DNA of 38,742 nucleotides. Origin: Gemmatimonas sp. Its GTDB lineage: Bacteria > Gemmatimonadota > Gemmatimonadetes > Gemmatimonadales > Gemmatimonadaceae. Both the position numbers and the translations under genes were made by a program. The notes under the pieces were generated by a model. The model worked only from the letters and a program-made list of their open reading frames with translations, was not told the origin of the DNA and searched no databases. Location: the NCBI GenBank assembly GCA_021154325.1, contig JAJKIR010000052.1, positions 1-38,742 on the forward strand. Direction: 5' to 3'. Below are positions 20,314 to 29,028 of the stretch, piece after piece. Positions within the stretch are counted from its first letter, which is position 1, and the number at the start of each line of letters is the position of its first letter.

Positions 20314-22782
20314 TCACTCACCCTTGATGGCGATCATCGGATTCATCCTCGCCGCCCGGCGCGCCGACCAGTAGCTAGCCAGCGTTGCCGCAGCGACGAG
20401 AAGGACGGAGACGACGACGAGCGTCGTGACGTCCGTTGCTGCCGTCTGGAAGAGCATCGATCGAATGATCCGCGTCCCGGCGAACGCGCCGCCGAGACCG
20501 ACGATACCGCCGAGGAGCACCACCGCAAGTCCACTCCGCATTACAAGCAAGATGATGCTCCGCGGCGACGCGCCGAGCGCGATCCGCACGCCGAGCTCCC
20601 TAGTGCGTTGGACGACGGAGAAGCTCACCATACCGTAGAGTCCAATCGTGGCCAGTAGTAAAGCGCATCCAGCGAAGCCGGCGAGGACGAACGTCACGAA
20701 GCGACGCTGTGCATCGATTGCGTCGGCGCCCGTCGTCACGATGCTGGGCTTCCCGAAGAAGTTGAGCGCTGGCTCCACGTCACGGATCGCTCGATCGATC
20801 GCGGCCAACGCGCGCGCCGGATTGTCCGCGCGCACCACGAATTGCATCCACGGCCACACCTCCAGCGTGTACGGCAGGTAGATCTCCGCCGCGAGGTCGT
20901 CGTCTGGGCCGTTCTCTCGTACGTCGGCGAGCACACCGATCACGCTCAGGGTGATTGGTTGGCCGAAATCGGCGCGCGCCTGTGACGCACGTCGCACGGT
21001 AACACTCTTGCCTAACGCGGTCGCCCCTGGCCAGAGCTTCTTCGCCAGCCTCGCGCTGACGACGAAAGCGTTAGGCGATCGCATGTCGTCGTCGCTGAAC
21101 CAGCGACCGGCCACCATTGGGATTCGGAGGGTGCGTCGGTAGTCTGCGGACACCGGGTGGTAGACCGCCGATTCCACGGCGCGCCCGCCAGAGGTGGCGT
21201 CGGTCTCGACCTTGACGGCGAGGAGTGCCCCGCCCTTGGCCGCGGCGCCCGTCACGCCTGGTACCGCGCTCACGGCGGCGAGGATGCGCCCATAAAGTGC
21301 GGCAGCCTCGGTTGGCTTCTCATAGCGATGCCGTGGTGGCGAGATGGCAAAGTCGATGGTATCGCGTGCGTCGTAGCCAAGGGGAACCGCCGCCATACGG
21401 CGAAAGCTTTGAATCAGCAGCCCCGCCCCGACGAGCAGAGTGAGCGCGAGCGCGAATTGGACGGCCACCAGGACGTTCCGCACTTGCCGCTCTCGCGTGC
21501 CACCAGTGGCCCCCGCGATCCCGGATCGGAGCCGCTCCATGACGCGCGCGCTCCCCGCTTGGATGGCAGGCAGCAGGCCGACGAGAAGCGCCGTCGCCAG
21601 TGACGCGGTCAACGCGAAGAGAGCTGCGCGCGCGTCGACCGCGAGTGCCTCGGAAAAGGGCAGCTGCGCGCCGGCGCTGCGCCGGATATAGCCCACGAGA
21701 GAGAACGCCATGACAAGACCGACACCAACGGCACACAGCGAGAGCACGAGCGCCTCGGTGAGAAGCTGACGGGCCAGACGCCACCGTCCCCCGCCCAAGG
21801 CCGATCGAACCGCGAGCTCCCGTGCCCGCGCGCTGGCCCGCACGAGCGAGAGATTCGCCACATTGGCGCAGGCGAGGAGGAGCACGAGTGCGATCGCGCT
21901 CGAGATGAGGACGATGGTCTGACGAAGAGTGCCGAAGAGCTCACTCGTCATCGGCTGGAGTGCTATCGAAGTCCAGTGGGCTTGTTCGACCGGATACTGG
22001 GTTGCGAGCCGAAGGGCGATTGTCTTCATCACCGTCGCGGCTTGTGCCGAATCGACTCCGCTCCGCAGGCGAAGCAGCGCGCGGCTGTCAACGTGCAGAC
22101 CGCGCAACTTCAGCGCCGCGTGCGACGCCTCGAAGACCGCGATCGGTTGCCACACCGCCGGCGGCAGGAAATTGCCAGGATCGGCGAAATTCGGATATGC
22201 GAACGCGCGCGGCATGACGCCGATGATCGTCGTCGGCACGCTATCGATGGCGACGACTCGGCCAATGGTGTTCGGGTCCGCGCCGAACTGCTTGACGAAA
22301 TAATCGTACGAGAGAATGCCGACATGCGGCGCGCCTGGCCGTTCCTCGTCCCGCGCAAAGGTCCGCCCTAGTACCGGCCGCGTGCCAAGCAGCGCGAAAA
22401 AGCCGGGTGTGACATACGCCGCGATCCCTCGTTCTGGCCCGTTAGGCATCGGCAGCACCACACCGTCGCCCCGTATGAAGGCCATGCCCTGGATCGCGCT
22501 CCCGACCGTGACACTCTGAGCTTGCCAGTCCTGAAACGTCGGGTACGAGGGCACGCGCAGCCCCCCGTCCTCGCTTCGCTCGTACACAGTCAGCAGCCGC
22601 TCGGGATCCGCGTACGGAAGCGCGCGTAACACCGCGGTATCGACGACGCTGAACATCGCCGTGGTGGTCGCGAGCCCAATCGCCAACGTGAGAATCGCGA
22701 CGACGGTGTAGCCTGGCGTCCGAATCAGCGTCCGGACCGCGTATCTAACGTCAGCAATGGCCGACTCGAGACGCTCGATCAT
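20314..22782 (-). CDS. ADOP-type duplicated FtsX/MacB-like ABC permease
   Basis: An 822-residue membrane protein made of two MacB-periplasmic-core plus FtsX permease units. The N-terminus MIERLESAIADVRYAVRTL followed by a hydrophobic segment (TVVAILTLAIGLATTTAMF) is typical of the acidobacterial-type duplicated orphan permeases. I count eight hydrophobic segments: one before each large extracytoplasmic domain and three after. No ATPase gene lies nearby, as usual for this group. The frame is open to 23094, but ATG at 22782 matches the family N-terminus and removes an unrelated 104-residue extension. Function is probably export or envelope stress, not further resolved. The 160-base gap to the divergent copper cluster must carry promoters for both directions. 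Confidence 0.9.
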   Translation of the reverse strand: MIERLESAIADVRYAVRTLIRTPGYTVVAILTLAIGLATTTAMFSVVDTAVLRALPYADPERLLTVYERSEDGGLRVPSYPTFQDWQAQSVTVGSAIQGMAFIRGDGVVLPMPNGPERGIAAYVTPGFFALLGTRPVLGRTFARDEERPGAPHVGILSYDYFVKQFGADPNTIGRVVAIDSVPTTIIGVMPRAFAYPNFADPGNFLPPAVWQPIAVFEASHAALKLRGLHVDSRALLRLRSGVDSAQAATVMKTIALRLATQYPVEQAHWTSIALQPMTSELFGTLRQTIVLISSAIALVLLLACANVANLSLVRASARARELAVRSALGGGRWRLARQLLTEALVLSLCAVGVGLVMAFSLVGYIRRSAGAQLPFSEALAVDARAALFALTASLATALLVGLLPAIQAGSARVMERLRSGIAGATGGTRERQVRNVLVAVQFALALTLLVGAGLLIQSFRRMAAVPLGYDARDTIDFAISPPRHRYEKPTEAAALYGRILAAVSAVPGVTGAAAKGGALLAVKVETDATSGGRAVESAVYHPVSADYRRTLRIPMVAGRWFSDDDMRSPNAFVVSARLAKKLWPGATALGKSVTVRRASQARADFGQPITLSVIGVLADVRENGPDDDLAAEIYLPYTLEVWPWMQFVVRADNPARALAAIDRAIRDVEPALNFFGKPSIVTTGADAIDAQRRFVTFVLAGFAGCALLLATIGLYGMVSFSVVQRTRELGVRIALGASPRSIILLVMRSGLAVVLLGGIVGLGGAFAGTRIIRSMLFQTAATDVTTLVVVSVLLVAAATLASYWSARRAARMNPMIAIKGE

Positions 22783-22942
22783 GAGGGCATATTGCTCCCG
22801 AGCAGATACCGACACCACCGACCTACTGTCAGGGTGTTGTGGTAATAGCCAACCAAGTCGCGAACCCGACCATGAAGAGGCGGATTCGTCCCAGGTACGA
22901 CAAGTTGCCGAGCGCGGTTGGGATGCGCTTCGGCACCACCCG

Positions 22943-23338
22943 ATGTATTCTATCTCCGTGCGCCGCTCCATCTTGCTCCGACTGACCACCTGCCTCTGGG
23001 CACTCTGGTTCGGCGTTGTACTCGCCGTTCCGGCGGCGCTGCCGACGTGCCCGGCGCATGGCGAGCACGCCGGCCACGCTATGGCGGCGAGCACGGCGCC
23101 AGGGTCCGTGCACCATCAGGCTCCGTCGCACCCGAGCCACGACGCGTGTACCTGCCTCGGCGCTTGCTGCTGCACCCCCGTCGTCGCACTCGGCCTCGGT
23201 GTGCCGGCCGAGTTGCCGGCGGTGCGCGTCGCGGCGCAACCACCGCGGCCCCGCTTCGCAGACGCCCCGTTGGGCCGCAGCGCCGTTCGCTATTCGCATC
23301 CGTACGCGAACGGCCCTCCGGCGACCAGCATCGCGTAA
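22943..23338 (+). CDS. Small secreted Cys/His-rich protein, first gene of the copper cluster
   Basis: A 131-residue product from ATG 22943 (a GTG at 22958 is also possible). It has a signal peptide or N-terminal anchor (RRSILLRLTTCLWALWFGVVLAVPAAL), then a His-rich run with HGEHAGHAMA and HHQ...H..H, and a cysteine cluster CTCLGACCCTP. The remainder is proline- and alanine-rich and ends in HPYANGPPATSIA. The arrangement resembles small DUF2946-like proteins found beside metal-uptake receptors; I do not claim membership. With a TonB receptor, CopC-CopD, YcnI and a copper oxidase downstream, copper binding is the natural inference. The 171 bases to the next gene hold two hairpins. Confidence 0.65.
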   Translation: MYSISVRRSILLRLTTCLWALWFGVVLAVPAALPTCPAHGEHAGHAMAASTAPGSVHHQAPSHPSHDACTCLGACCCTPVVALGLGVPAELPAVRVAAQPPRPRFADAPLGRSAVRYSHPYANGPPATSIA

Positions 23339-23361
23339 CGCCCCGAACGCATCTTGAGGCG

Positions 23362-23380
23362 GTTAGGCGTGATGCCTAAC
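23362..23380. repeat. Hairpin formed by two inverted copies of the GCCTAAC(G) motif
   Basis: GTTAGGC at 23362-23368 and GCCTAAC at 23374-23380 form a perfect seven-base stem with a five-base loop. The right copy is a full GCCTAACG octamer, the left is seven of eight. It lies just after the stop of the small Cys/His gene. A second hairpin, CCCGGC/GCCGGG, follows at 23430-23445. Both could attenuate transcription into the receptor gene; that is inferred. Confidence 0.7.
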
Positions 23381-23509
23381 GACGGCCTCGCTCGGGAGCG
23401 CGTCACCGTCGTAGCAAGAGAAGAGTCCTCCCGGCCTCCGCCGGGTGATCCCCCACACATCAGCGACCATCGCGCGCGTGCTTCGCGCCGATCGAGGCCG
23501 ATTACCAAT

Positions 23510-25807
23510 ATGCTCCACATACGATCCGCCCTGCGCGCCGCTGGATTGGGCGTGCTCTGGGCCCTGATTCAATCCGCATCAGCCGCCGCGCAGCAGCCAC
23601 CGAAGGCCGACACCGCCGTAACCCTCGGGGCGATGACGATCACCGCCGCGCCCGTGCACGAGGTTCGCGTCCTGACGATGCAGCGTCTGACGTTGCCCGC
23701 GGTCGCCACGATCACAGCCGGCCAGGCGCAGCAGCAGGTCAACCTCGTGGATCCCGAAGATGCGGTGAAGTATCTGCCGAGCCTCTTCATCCGGAAGCGC
23801 AACTACGGCGATACCCAATCGACGATCGCGACGCGCGTCTGGGGGTTGAGCTCGAGCGCGCGCAGCCTCGTCTTCGCCGACGGCGTCCCGCTGTCGGCGC
23901 TCATCGCCAACAACAACAACATCGGTGGGCCGCGCTGGGGCCTCGTCTCCACGGAGGAGATCGCCCGCATCGACGTCATGTATGGTCCGTACTCCGCGGC
24001 CTACGCCGGGAATTCCATGGGCGCCGTCATGGAGATCACGACGCGCCAGCCGGACTCTCTCCAAGGCTCCATCGAGCAGACGCAGGCCGTACAGCGCTTC
24101 TCCCTCTATGGTACGTCGAGAACGTTCAATACGGCGCAGACCAACGCCACGTTAGGCAACCGCTTTGGCAACTTCTCTTTCTGGGCGAGCGGCAGCTACC
24201 AGGATAGTCACGCCCAGCCGCTGACCTATGTCACGAGCGGCAGCTTTCCCAATGGGACCACCGGCGGTTTCGCGGAGCAGAACAAGCTCGGCGCGCCGGC
24301 AAACGTACTTGGCGCCACCGGCCTGCTTCACACCGGAATGACGAATGCCAAGGTCAAGCTGGCGTACGACATCACTCCGGCAGTGCGTGCGGCGTACACC
24401 TTTGGCGCCTGGAATAACGACGGCAAGTCGCGCGTGGACACGTACCTCGACGCCTCCGGCCGGCCGACGTTCGGCGGCCAGTCGGGCTTCGCCACCGGCT
24501 TCTACGACCTTGCCCAGCGACACTTCGCGCACAGCCTCTCGCTCCGGAGCGACACCAAGGGCGATTGGGACTTCGAGGTCATCGGCGCCCTCTACCGGTT
24601 CGACAAGGATCAACAGCGCTTTCCGACCACGGCCTCGTCGACCGATACGAGCTTCGGAAACAGCGGGCGTGTCGCTGTGCTGGATGGCACGGGTTGGTCG
24701 AGCGTCGATCTCAAGGGGGCGTGGCATCGTGGTGGCTATGCCGCAACGCATACGCTCACCTTCGGTGTTCACCAGGACGATTACCACTTGCGAAACCCGA
24801 CCTTCGATACGCCGGACTGGCGATCGGGAGACGTCGGGAACGTCATCACAGAGGGCGACGGCAAGACGCGAACGCAGGCGCTCTGGGCTCAGGATGCATG
24901 GATGATCACTCCGTCGCTGAAATTCACCTTCGGCGGACGTTACGAGTGGTGGCGCGCGTACGACGGCTTCAATGCCAATGGCAATACGCAGGTGGTCCAG
25001 CCAACGGTGCGCTCCTCACGATTCTCGCCCAAGGGCATTCTCGCCTGGGACCTCAACCCGGACTGGCGGCTCACCGCATCCGCGGCGAAGGCGTACCGCT
25101 TCGCGACCGCGGCCGAGCTCTATCAGCTGGTGTCGACGGGCGCCACGTTCACGTCGCCCGATCCGACTCTCAAGCCCGACAACGATCTCTCCGCCGAGTT
25201 GCGGGTCGCGCGCAATTTCTCGCGCGGCACGGCGCAAGTCGCACTCTTTCAGGACGACGTGCACGACGCGATCATCTCGCAATTTCTTCCCCTCGTGCCG
25301 AATTCGACGACACTCTACTCGTACATCTCCAACGTCGACCACGTGCGTGCACGCGGTGTCGAGGCGAGCGTTGGTGGGAGCGACGTGCTGGTACGTGGCC
25401 TCAGCATGTCCGCGAGCGCGACGTATCTCGATGCGCGCACGCTCGCGCTGTCGGGCCGCGCCAACGCGACGGCACCGGCCGGGAGCGCGATCGGCAAGTT
25501 CCTCCCGAACATTCCACGCTGGCGCGCCACCTTCGTCGGCACCTATCAGCCGGTGACGCCGCTCTCGCTCTCGCTCGCCGGTCGGTACAGCGGCAAGCTC
25601 TACACGACGCTCGATAACGCCGACGTGAATCCGAACACGTACCAGGGGTTCGGTGAATGGTTCGTCATGGACGCGCGTGCGAACTATCGCGTGAATGCAC
25701 GCTGGTCGGTGGCGGCCGGGATCGACAATCTGCTCGATCGCAAGTACTTCCTCTTCCACCCCTTCCCACAGCGCACGCTCGTGGTGAGCGCGAAGCTCGG
25801 GTTTTGA
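23510..25807 (+). CDS. TonB-dependent outer-membrane receptor, probably for copper
   Basis: A 765-residue receptor. From ATG 23510 the signal peptide is RSALRAAGLGVLWALIQSASAAAQ. The plug domain covers about residues 70-190 (DAVKYLPSLFIRKR ... TRVWGLSSSARSLVFADGVPLS ... IARIDVMYGPYSAAYAGNSMGAVMEITT). The C-terminal beta-barrel runs to the final strand FPQRTLVVSAKLGF, which ends in Phe as expected for outer-membrane barrels. The longer frame from 23354 adds 52 residues without signal character and is rejected. Its gene is followed by an overlapping CopC-CopD fusion, so copper or a copper complex is the likely cargo; the cargo is inferred from neighbours only. Contains one octamer at 24150. Confidence 0.93.
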   Translation: MLHIRSALRAAGLGVLWALIQSASAAAQQPPKADTAVTLGAMTITAAPVHEVRVLTMQRLTLPAVATITAGQAQQQVNLVDPEDAVKYLPSLFIRKRNYGDTQSTIATRVWGLSSSARSLVFADGVPLSALIANNNNIGGPRWGLVSTEEIARIDVMYGPYSAAYAGNSMGAVMEITTRQPDSLQGSIEQTQAVQRFSLYGTSRTFNTAQTNATLGNRFGNFSFWASGSYQDSHAQPLTYVTSGSFPNGTTGGFAEQNKLGAPANVLGATGLLHTGMTNAKVKLAYDITPAVRAAYTFGAWNNDGKSRVDTYLDASGRPTFGGQSGFATGFYDLAQRHFAHSLSLRSDTKGDWDFEVIGALYRFDKDQQRFPTTASSTDTSFGNSGRVAVLDGTGWSSVDLKGAWHRGGYAATHTLTFGVHQDDYHLRNPTFDTPDWRSGDVGNVITEGDGKTRTQALWAQDAWMITPSLKFTFGGRYEWWRAYDGFNANGNTQVVQPTVRSSRFSPKGILAWDLNPDWRLTASAAKAYRFATAAELYQLVSTGATFTSPDPTLKPDNDLSAELRVARNFSRGTAQVALFQDDVHDAIISQFLPLVPNSTTLYSYISNVDHVRARGVEASVGGSDVLVRGLSMSASATYLDARTLALSGRANATAPAGSAIGKFLPNIPRWRATFVGTYQPVTPLSLSLAGRYSGKLYTTLDNADVNPNTYQGFGEWFVMDARANYRVNARWSVAAGIDNLLDRKYFLFHPFPQRTLVVSAKLGF

Positions 25808-27123
25808 GACGCGGCTCGCATCGCGCGCTGGCGGTTGCCGTTCTCGTCGCGGCATTCGTGCATGCCGCGCGCGGTGTGCTGCACGCCCACGCCATGCTCG
25901 TCAGCTCGGAGCCGGCCGCCGAGAGTGTCCTGGCGGCGAGCCCGACCCGTGTGCGGCTGGTGTTCAGTGAAGAGATCGAGCCCTCGCTCGCACACATCGA
26001 CGTCGTCGCGAGCGACGGGCGCGTCGATCGACTCCACGTGGCCGGCGATCCACGCGACGTCGACGCCGTGATCGGCGCGGTGCACCCGCTGTCGCCTGGC
26101 GGGTATCGCATCGTCTGGCACGTCGTCTCCGCCGACGGTCATCCGGTCGGCGGCAGCTTCGTCTTCTGGGTCGGCGCACGAGCCGGATCGCCGCCGCCGG
26201 ACGTGACGGACGATGAGCGTACACTCAACACCGCTTGGGGCCCGACCGTTGCCGCGGCGCCTCTCCTCCCCGCGCTCTTGCGCGGTGTTGCCATTGGTGT
26301 GACGATGGCGCTGGCTGGCGTCCTCTTCTTCATGGCGTTCGCTGCTTCCGAGCCCCCGTCCGCGGCTGGTGACCGGCTGGTGCGCCCGCTCGCCGTCGCG
26401 GCGCCGCTCCTGCTCGCACTCCACGCCTTGGCTTGGTGCGTAAACGCCGCGCCGGAGCATCGCCTGACCACCGACTCCATAGCGAGCGCGATCGGCAGCA
26501 CCGTGGGCCGCATCGAGCTCTGGCGACTCGGCCTGGCTTTCCTCGCGCTCTGGGCGGTGTGGCTCGTGCGACGGCCGTGGCTCGCGTTGCTCTTTGCGGC
26601 AGGCGCACTCGCGCTGAGTGGCGCAACCGGCCATTCGGCCGCGATCACACCACTCGTGGCGATGCCGGCGCGAGCGCTGCATCTACTCGCCGCATCGGCG
26701 TGGATCGGCGGGCTGCTCTGGCTTCTCGCCTGCCGCGCACTGGCGATCGAACGGTTTGCTCGCGAGGCGGTCCGCGTTTCCGGGGTTGCGCTCTGGGCGT
26801 CGCTCATCGTTGCGGCATCCGGAATCGCGATGGCGGCCGTGTTTCTCACCTCGCCATGGGATCTCGTCCATAGCGCATATGGTGCCCTCGTGATTGCCAA
26901 GGTGCTTGGCCTCCTCGCGCTGATGGCCTTCGGCGGGTACCATCGTTTTCGCGTCATGCCGGCGCTTGCCCGAGAGAACGCGACGCCGTCTCGCATGGTG
27001 ATGACCGTTCGCCGCGAGCTCGCGACCATGGTCGTCGTCATCCTCCTCGGCGGGCTGCTCGCGTATGTGCCGCCCGCGCGCAGTCCCGCATCGTCACCTG
27101 TCGCAGCCTCCTCGAGTGAATGA
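25804..27123 (+). CDS. copCD: CopC-CopD fusion (YcnJ-like) copper transport protein
   Basis: A 439-residue fusion. The TTG at 25804 overlaps the receptor stop (TTGA) and gives a clean signal peptide ending in VLHA; the mature protein then begins HAMLVSSEPA, with the N-terminal His that binds Cu(II) in CopC. The other expected ligands appear as Asp and His in VSADGHPVGGSFVFWVG. No Met-rich Cu(I) site is visible. From about residue 150 a CopD membrane domain follows with eight hydrophobic segments and HxxxH-type positions. In Bacillus YcnJ this architecture imports copper. The signal-peptide logic is the main reason for the TTG; a frame open from 25657 lies inside the receptor gene. Confidence 0.9.
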   Translation: MRRGSHRALAVAVLVAAFVHAARGVLHAHAMLVSSEPAAESVLAASPTRVRLVFSEEIEPSLAHIDVVASDGRVDRLHVAGDPRDVDAVIGAVHPLSPGGYRIVWHVVSADGHPVGGSFVFWVGARAGSPPPDVTDDERTLNTAWGPTVAAAPLLPALLRGVAIGVTMALAGVLFFMAFAASEPPSAAGDRLVRPLAVAAPLLLALHALAWCVNAAPEHRLTTDSIASAIGSTVGRIELWRLGLAFLALWAVWLVRRPWLALLFAAGALALSGATGHSAAITPLVAMPARALHLLAASAWIGGLLWLLACRALAIERFAREAVRVSGVALWASLIVAASGIAMAAVFLTSPWDLVHSAYGALVIAKVLGLLALMAFGGYHRFRVMPALARENATPSRMVMTVRRELATMVVVILLGGLLAYVPPARSPASSPVAASSSE

Positions 27124-27130
27124 GACCATC

Positions 27131-27724
27131 ATGCCCCTAACGATTCGACACCCGCTGCGCCGGTTGGCGGTCGTCATCGCCTCGCTCGCGCTCATCCTCG
27201 GCATTCCTGTTCTCGCGTTCGGACACGCCGTGGTCTATCCGCGGACATCGGCGCCGGGTGGCTACGAGCGCTACGTCCTCAGGGTGCCTAACGAGAAAAC
27301 GACGGCGACGACGCGCGTCGAGATCCGATTCCCGGCGGAGCTCCGTGTGACCTCGTTCGAGGATGTGCCGGGTTGGCAGCTCGAGGTGCTCACGGACTCC
27401 GCGAAGCGCGTCATAGGCGCGGTGTGGACCGGGACGCTCGCACCGCAGCGTTTCGTGGAGCTTCCGTTCATGGCGGCGAACCCCAAGTCGGGCGATCGCC
27501 TCGTGTGGCCCGCCTACCAGACCTACGCGGATGGAGAGCGCGTCGAGTGGACGGGTGCGGAGGGCTCGAAGCGCCCGGCGTCGGTAACAACGCTCGGAAG
27601 TCAGGACGCGCGCGGCGGTGCCTCGAGATGGGTTGCTTGGGCCGCACTGCTGCTCGCGGTCGTGAGCCTCGGGCTCGCCATCTCGCGACCGGCGCGTGGC
27701 ACTCCGCCGAGCCAGCCGGCATAG
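27131..27724 (+). CDS. ycnI: YcnI (DUF1775) copper-binding protein, membrane-anchored
   Basis: A 197-residue protein. A signal peptide (LAVVIASLALILGIPVLAFG) leads to a mature start HAVVYPRTSAPGGYERYVLRVPNE, which is the YcnI signature with an N-terminal His for Cu(II) and the conserved VPNE. A C-terminal hydrophobic helix (VAWAALLLAVVSLGLAI) anchors it to the membrane. YcnI is thought to work as a periplasmic or surface copper chaperone next to YcnJ; the gene lies eight bases after copCD, in the same order as in known clusters. Codon 2-5 includes CCTAACG (27136), and an exact octamer is at 27286, in the VPNE codons. Confidence 0.92.
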   Translation: MPLTIRHPLRRLAVVIASLALILGIPVLAFGHAVVYPRTSAPGGYERYVLRVPNEKTTATTRVEIRFPAELRVTSFEDVPGWQLEVLTDSAKRVIGAVWTGTLAPQRFVELPFMAANPKSGDRLVWPAYQTYADGERVEWTGAEGSKRPASVTTLGSQDARGGASRWVAWAALLLAVVSLGLAISRPARGTPPSQPA

Positions 27725-27736
27725 GCTACCCTGGCC

Positions 27737-27799
27737 GTCGGGTTTTCTCCGACAAAACGTCGGTGATTTTCGAGAAGAATCCGCGTCGTTTTCCCGACG
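27737..27799. promoter_or_regulatory. Cluster of GTCGG/CCGAC palindromes before the copper oxidase gene
   Basis: In the 134-base gap after ycnI, three imperfect palindromes with AT-rich centres are crowded: GTCGG-N7-CCGAC (27737-27753), CCGAC-N5-GTCGG (27749-27763, sharing a half-site) and CGTCG-N6-CGACG (27784-27799). The centres are TTTT or AAAA runs. Repeated half-sites at this position suggest an operator for a metal-responsive regulator, or an RNA hairpin. No regulator gene for it is present in the window. By-eye observation, role inferred. Confidence 0.35.
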
Positions 27800-27858
27800 G
27801 AATCTCAAGCGCAAAATCGTCATTCTCACACACCAACTTTCTACGTGAGAACACGACG

Positions 27859-28944
27859 ATGTTCGACAATAAAAAACCCGCTGCTGAGGAGTTCCCGCTC
27901 GACAAGCTAGCCAGCCGCCGCCGCTTCCTGCGCGACAGCGCAGTTGCGGCGGCGGTCGCCGGCACCCTCGCGGCCTGCAAGAAGGCCGAAGGTGCCGCGA
28001 GCGTCGCGGTTGCCGCGACGCTCGAACATGGCATGCCTAACGCCGCGCCCACCGCGCCGCCGTCTCCGCGCGAGAAGGCCGACGCGATGGACAAGATGCA
28101 CGAAGCCGTCATGAAGGCATTTCCTGCGAAGTCCGAGGGGAAGGGAAATCAGCTCCTCGTTCCGCGCATCGATGATGGCGTGAAGGTGTTCGAGCTCACG
28201 GCGAGCGAGATCCAGTGGGAGACCGCGCCGGGGCAGCGCGTTGCCGCGATGGCGTACAACGGACAGGTGCCCGGCCCACAGATTCGGGTGCGTGAAGGAG
28301 ATCGCGTTCGCATCGTGCTCAGGAACCAGCTCAGCGAATCGACGGCGATCCACTTCCACGGCCTCGAGACGCCTAACGATGTAGATGGGGTGCCCTTCGT
28401 CACACAGCCCCCGGTCAAGCCGGGAGAGACGCACGCCTACGAGTTCACGGTACCGAACGCGGGCTCGCACATGTACCACTCGCATCACAACTCCACGAAG
28501 CAGGTCGGTCTCGGGCTTCTCGGCGCGTTCATCGTCGAGCCGAAGAAGCCGCGCCGCATCGAAAGGGTGGATCGCGACTACCTCTTCATTCTCAATGACG
28601 GCGTTCACGGCTACACCTTCAACGGCAAGAGCTTCCCGGCGACGGAGCCCTTGATCGCGAAAGTCGGTGAGAAGATTCGCATCCGCTACATGAACGAGGG
28701 GATGATGATCCACCCGATGCACCTGCACGGGATGCACATGACCGTCATCGACAAGGATGGTTGGCCGCAGCCGGCGCCGTGGAAGTGTGACACGCTCAAC
28801 GTCGCTCCCGGCGAGCGGTGGGACGTGATCGTCGAGTGCGACCGCCCAGGCACGTGGGCCTTCCACTGCCACATCCTGCCGCACGCGGAATCGGATCACG
28901 GCATGTTCGGCATGGTCACCGCGCTCGTCGTGCAGAAGGCCTGA
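27859..28944 (+). CDS. Tat-exported two-domain multicopper oxidase
   Basis: A 361-residue cupredoxin protein. The N-terminus has a twin-arginine motif SRRRFLRDSAVAAA followed by a lipobox-like LAAC, so it is probably a Tat-exported lipoprotein. Copper ligands are visible in both cupredoxin domains: IHFHGLE and YHSHHNS in the first, HPMHLHGMH and the HCHILPHAESDHGM motif in the second. These four His motifs fit a trinuclear centre plus type 1 copper (His, Cys, His, Met), as in two-domain laccases, which are trimeric. Likely function is Cu(I) oxidation or another phenol or metal oxidation. ATG at 27859; the region upstream holds the palindromes described. Two exact octamers lie inside (28035, 28371). 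Confidence 0.92.
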   Translation: MFDNKKPAAEEFPLDKLASRRRFLRDSAVAAAVAGTLAACKKAEGAASVAVAATLEHGMPNAAPTAPPSPREKADAMDKMHEAVMKAFPAKSEGKGNQLLVPRIDDGVKVFELTASEIQWETAPGQRVAAMAYNGQVPGPQIRVREGDRVRIVLRNQLSESTAIHFHGLETPNDVDGVPFVTQPPVKPGETHAYEFTVPNAGSHMYHSHHNSTKQVGLGLLGAFIVEPKKPRRIERVDRDYLFILNDGVHGYTFNGKSFPATEPLIAKVGEKIRIRYMNEGMMIHPMHLHGMHMTVIDKDGWPQPAPWKCDTLNVAPGERWDVIVECDRPGTWAFHCHILPHAESDHGMFGMVTALVVQKA

Positions 28945-28965
28945 GCGCTCGAGCGGAGAGTAAGA

Positions 28966-28996
28966 AGCGGCCGGTGAGAGTCACTCACCGGCCGCT
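28966..28996. terminator. Strong hairpin after the copper cluster, between convergent genes
   Basis: AGCGGCCGGTGAG at 28966-28978 pairs with CTCACCGGCCGCT at 28984-28996, 13 perfect base pairs with a five-base loop, followed by a short TTT at 29001. A second small hairpin, GTAGTC/GACTAC, is at 29005-29021. It is placed between the oxidase stop and the stop of the minus-strand small gene, so it can terminate both. Confidence 0.8.
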
Positions 28997-29028
28997 GACG
29001 TTTGGTAGTCGCTGTGACTACGCGTCCA

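Noticed and set aside
23340..23510. Cobalamin riboswitch before the TonB receptor
   Set aside because: Only two simple hairpins seen; the conserved B12 box is not present, and neighbours point to copper.
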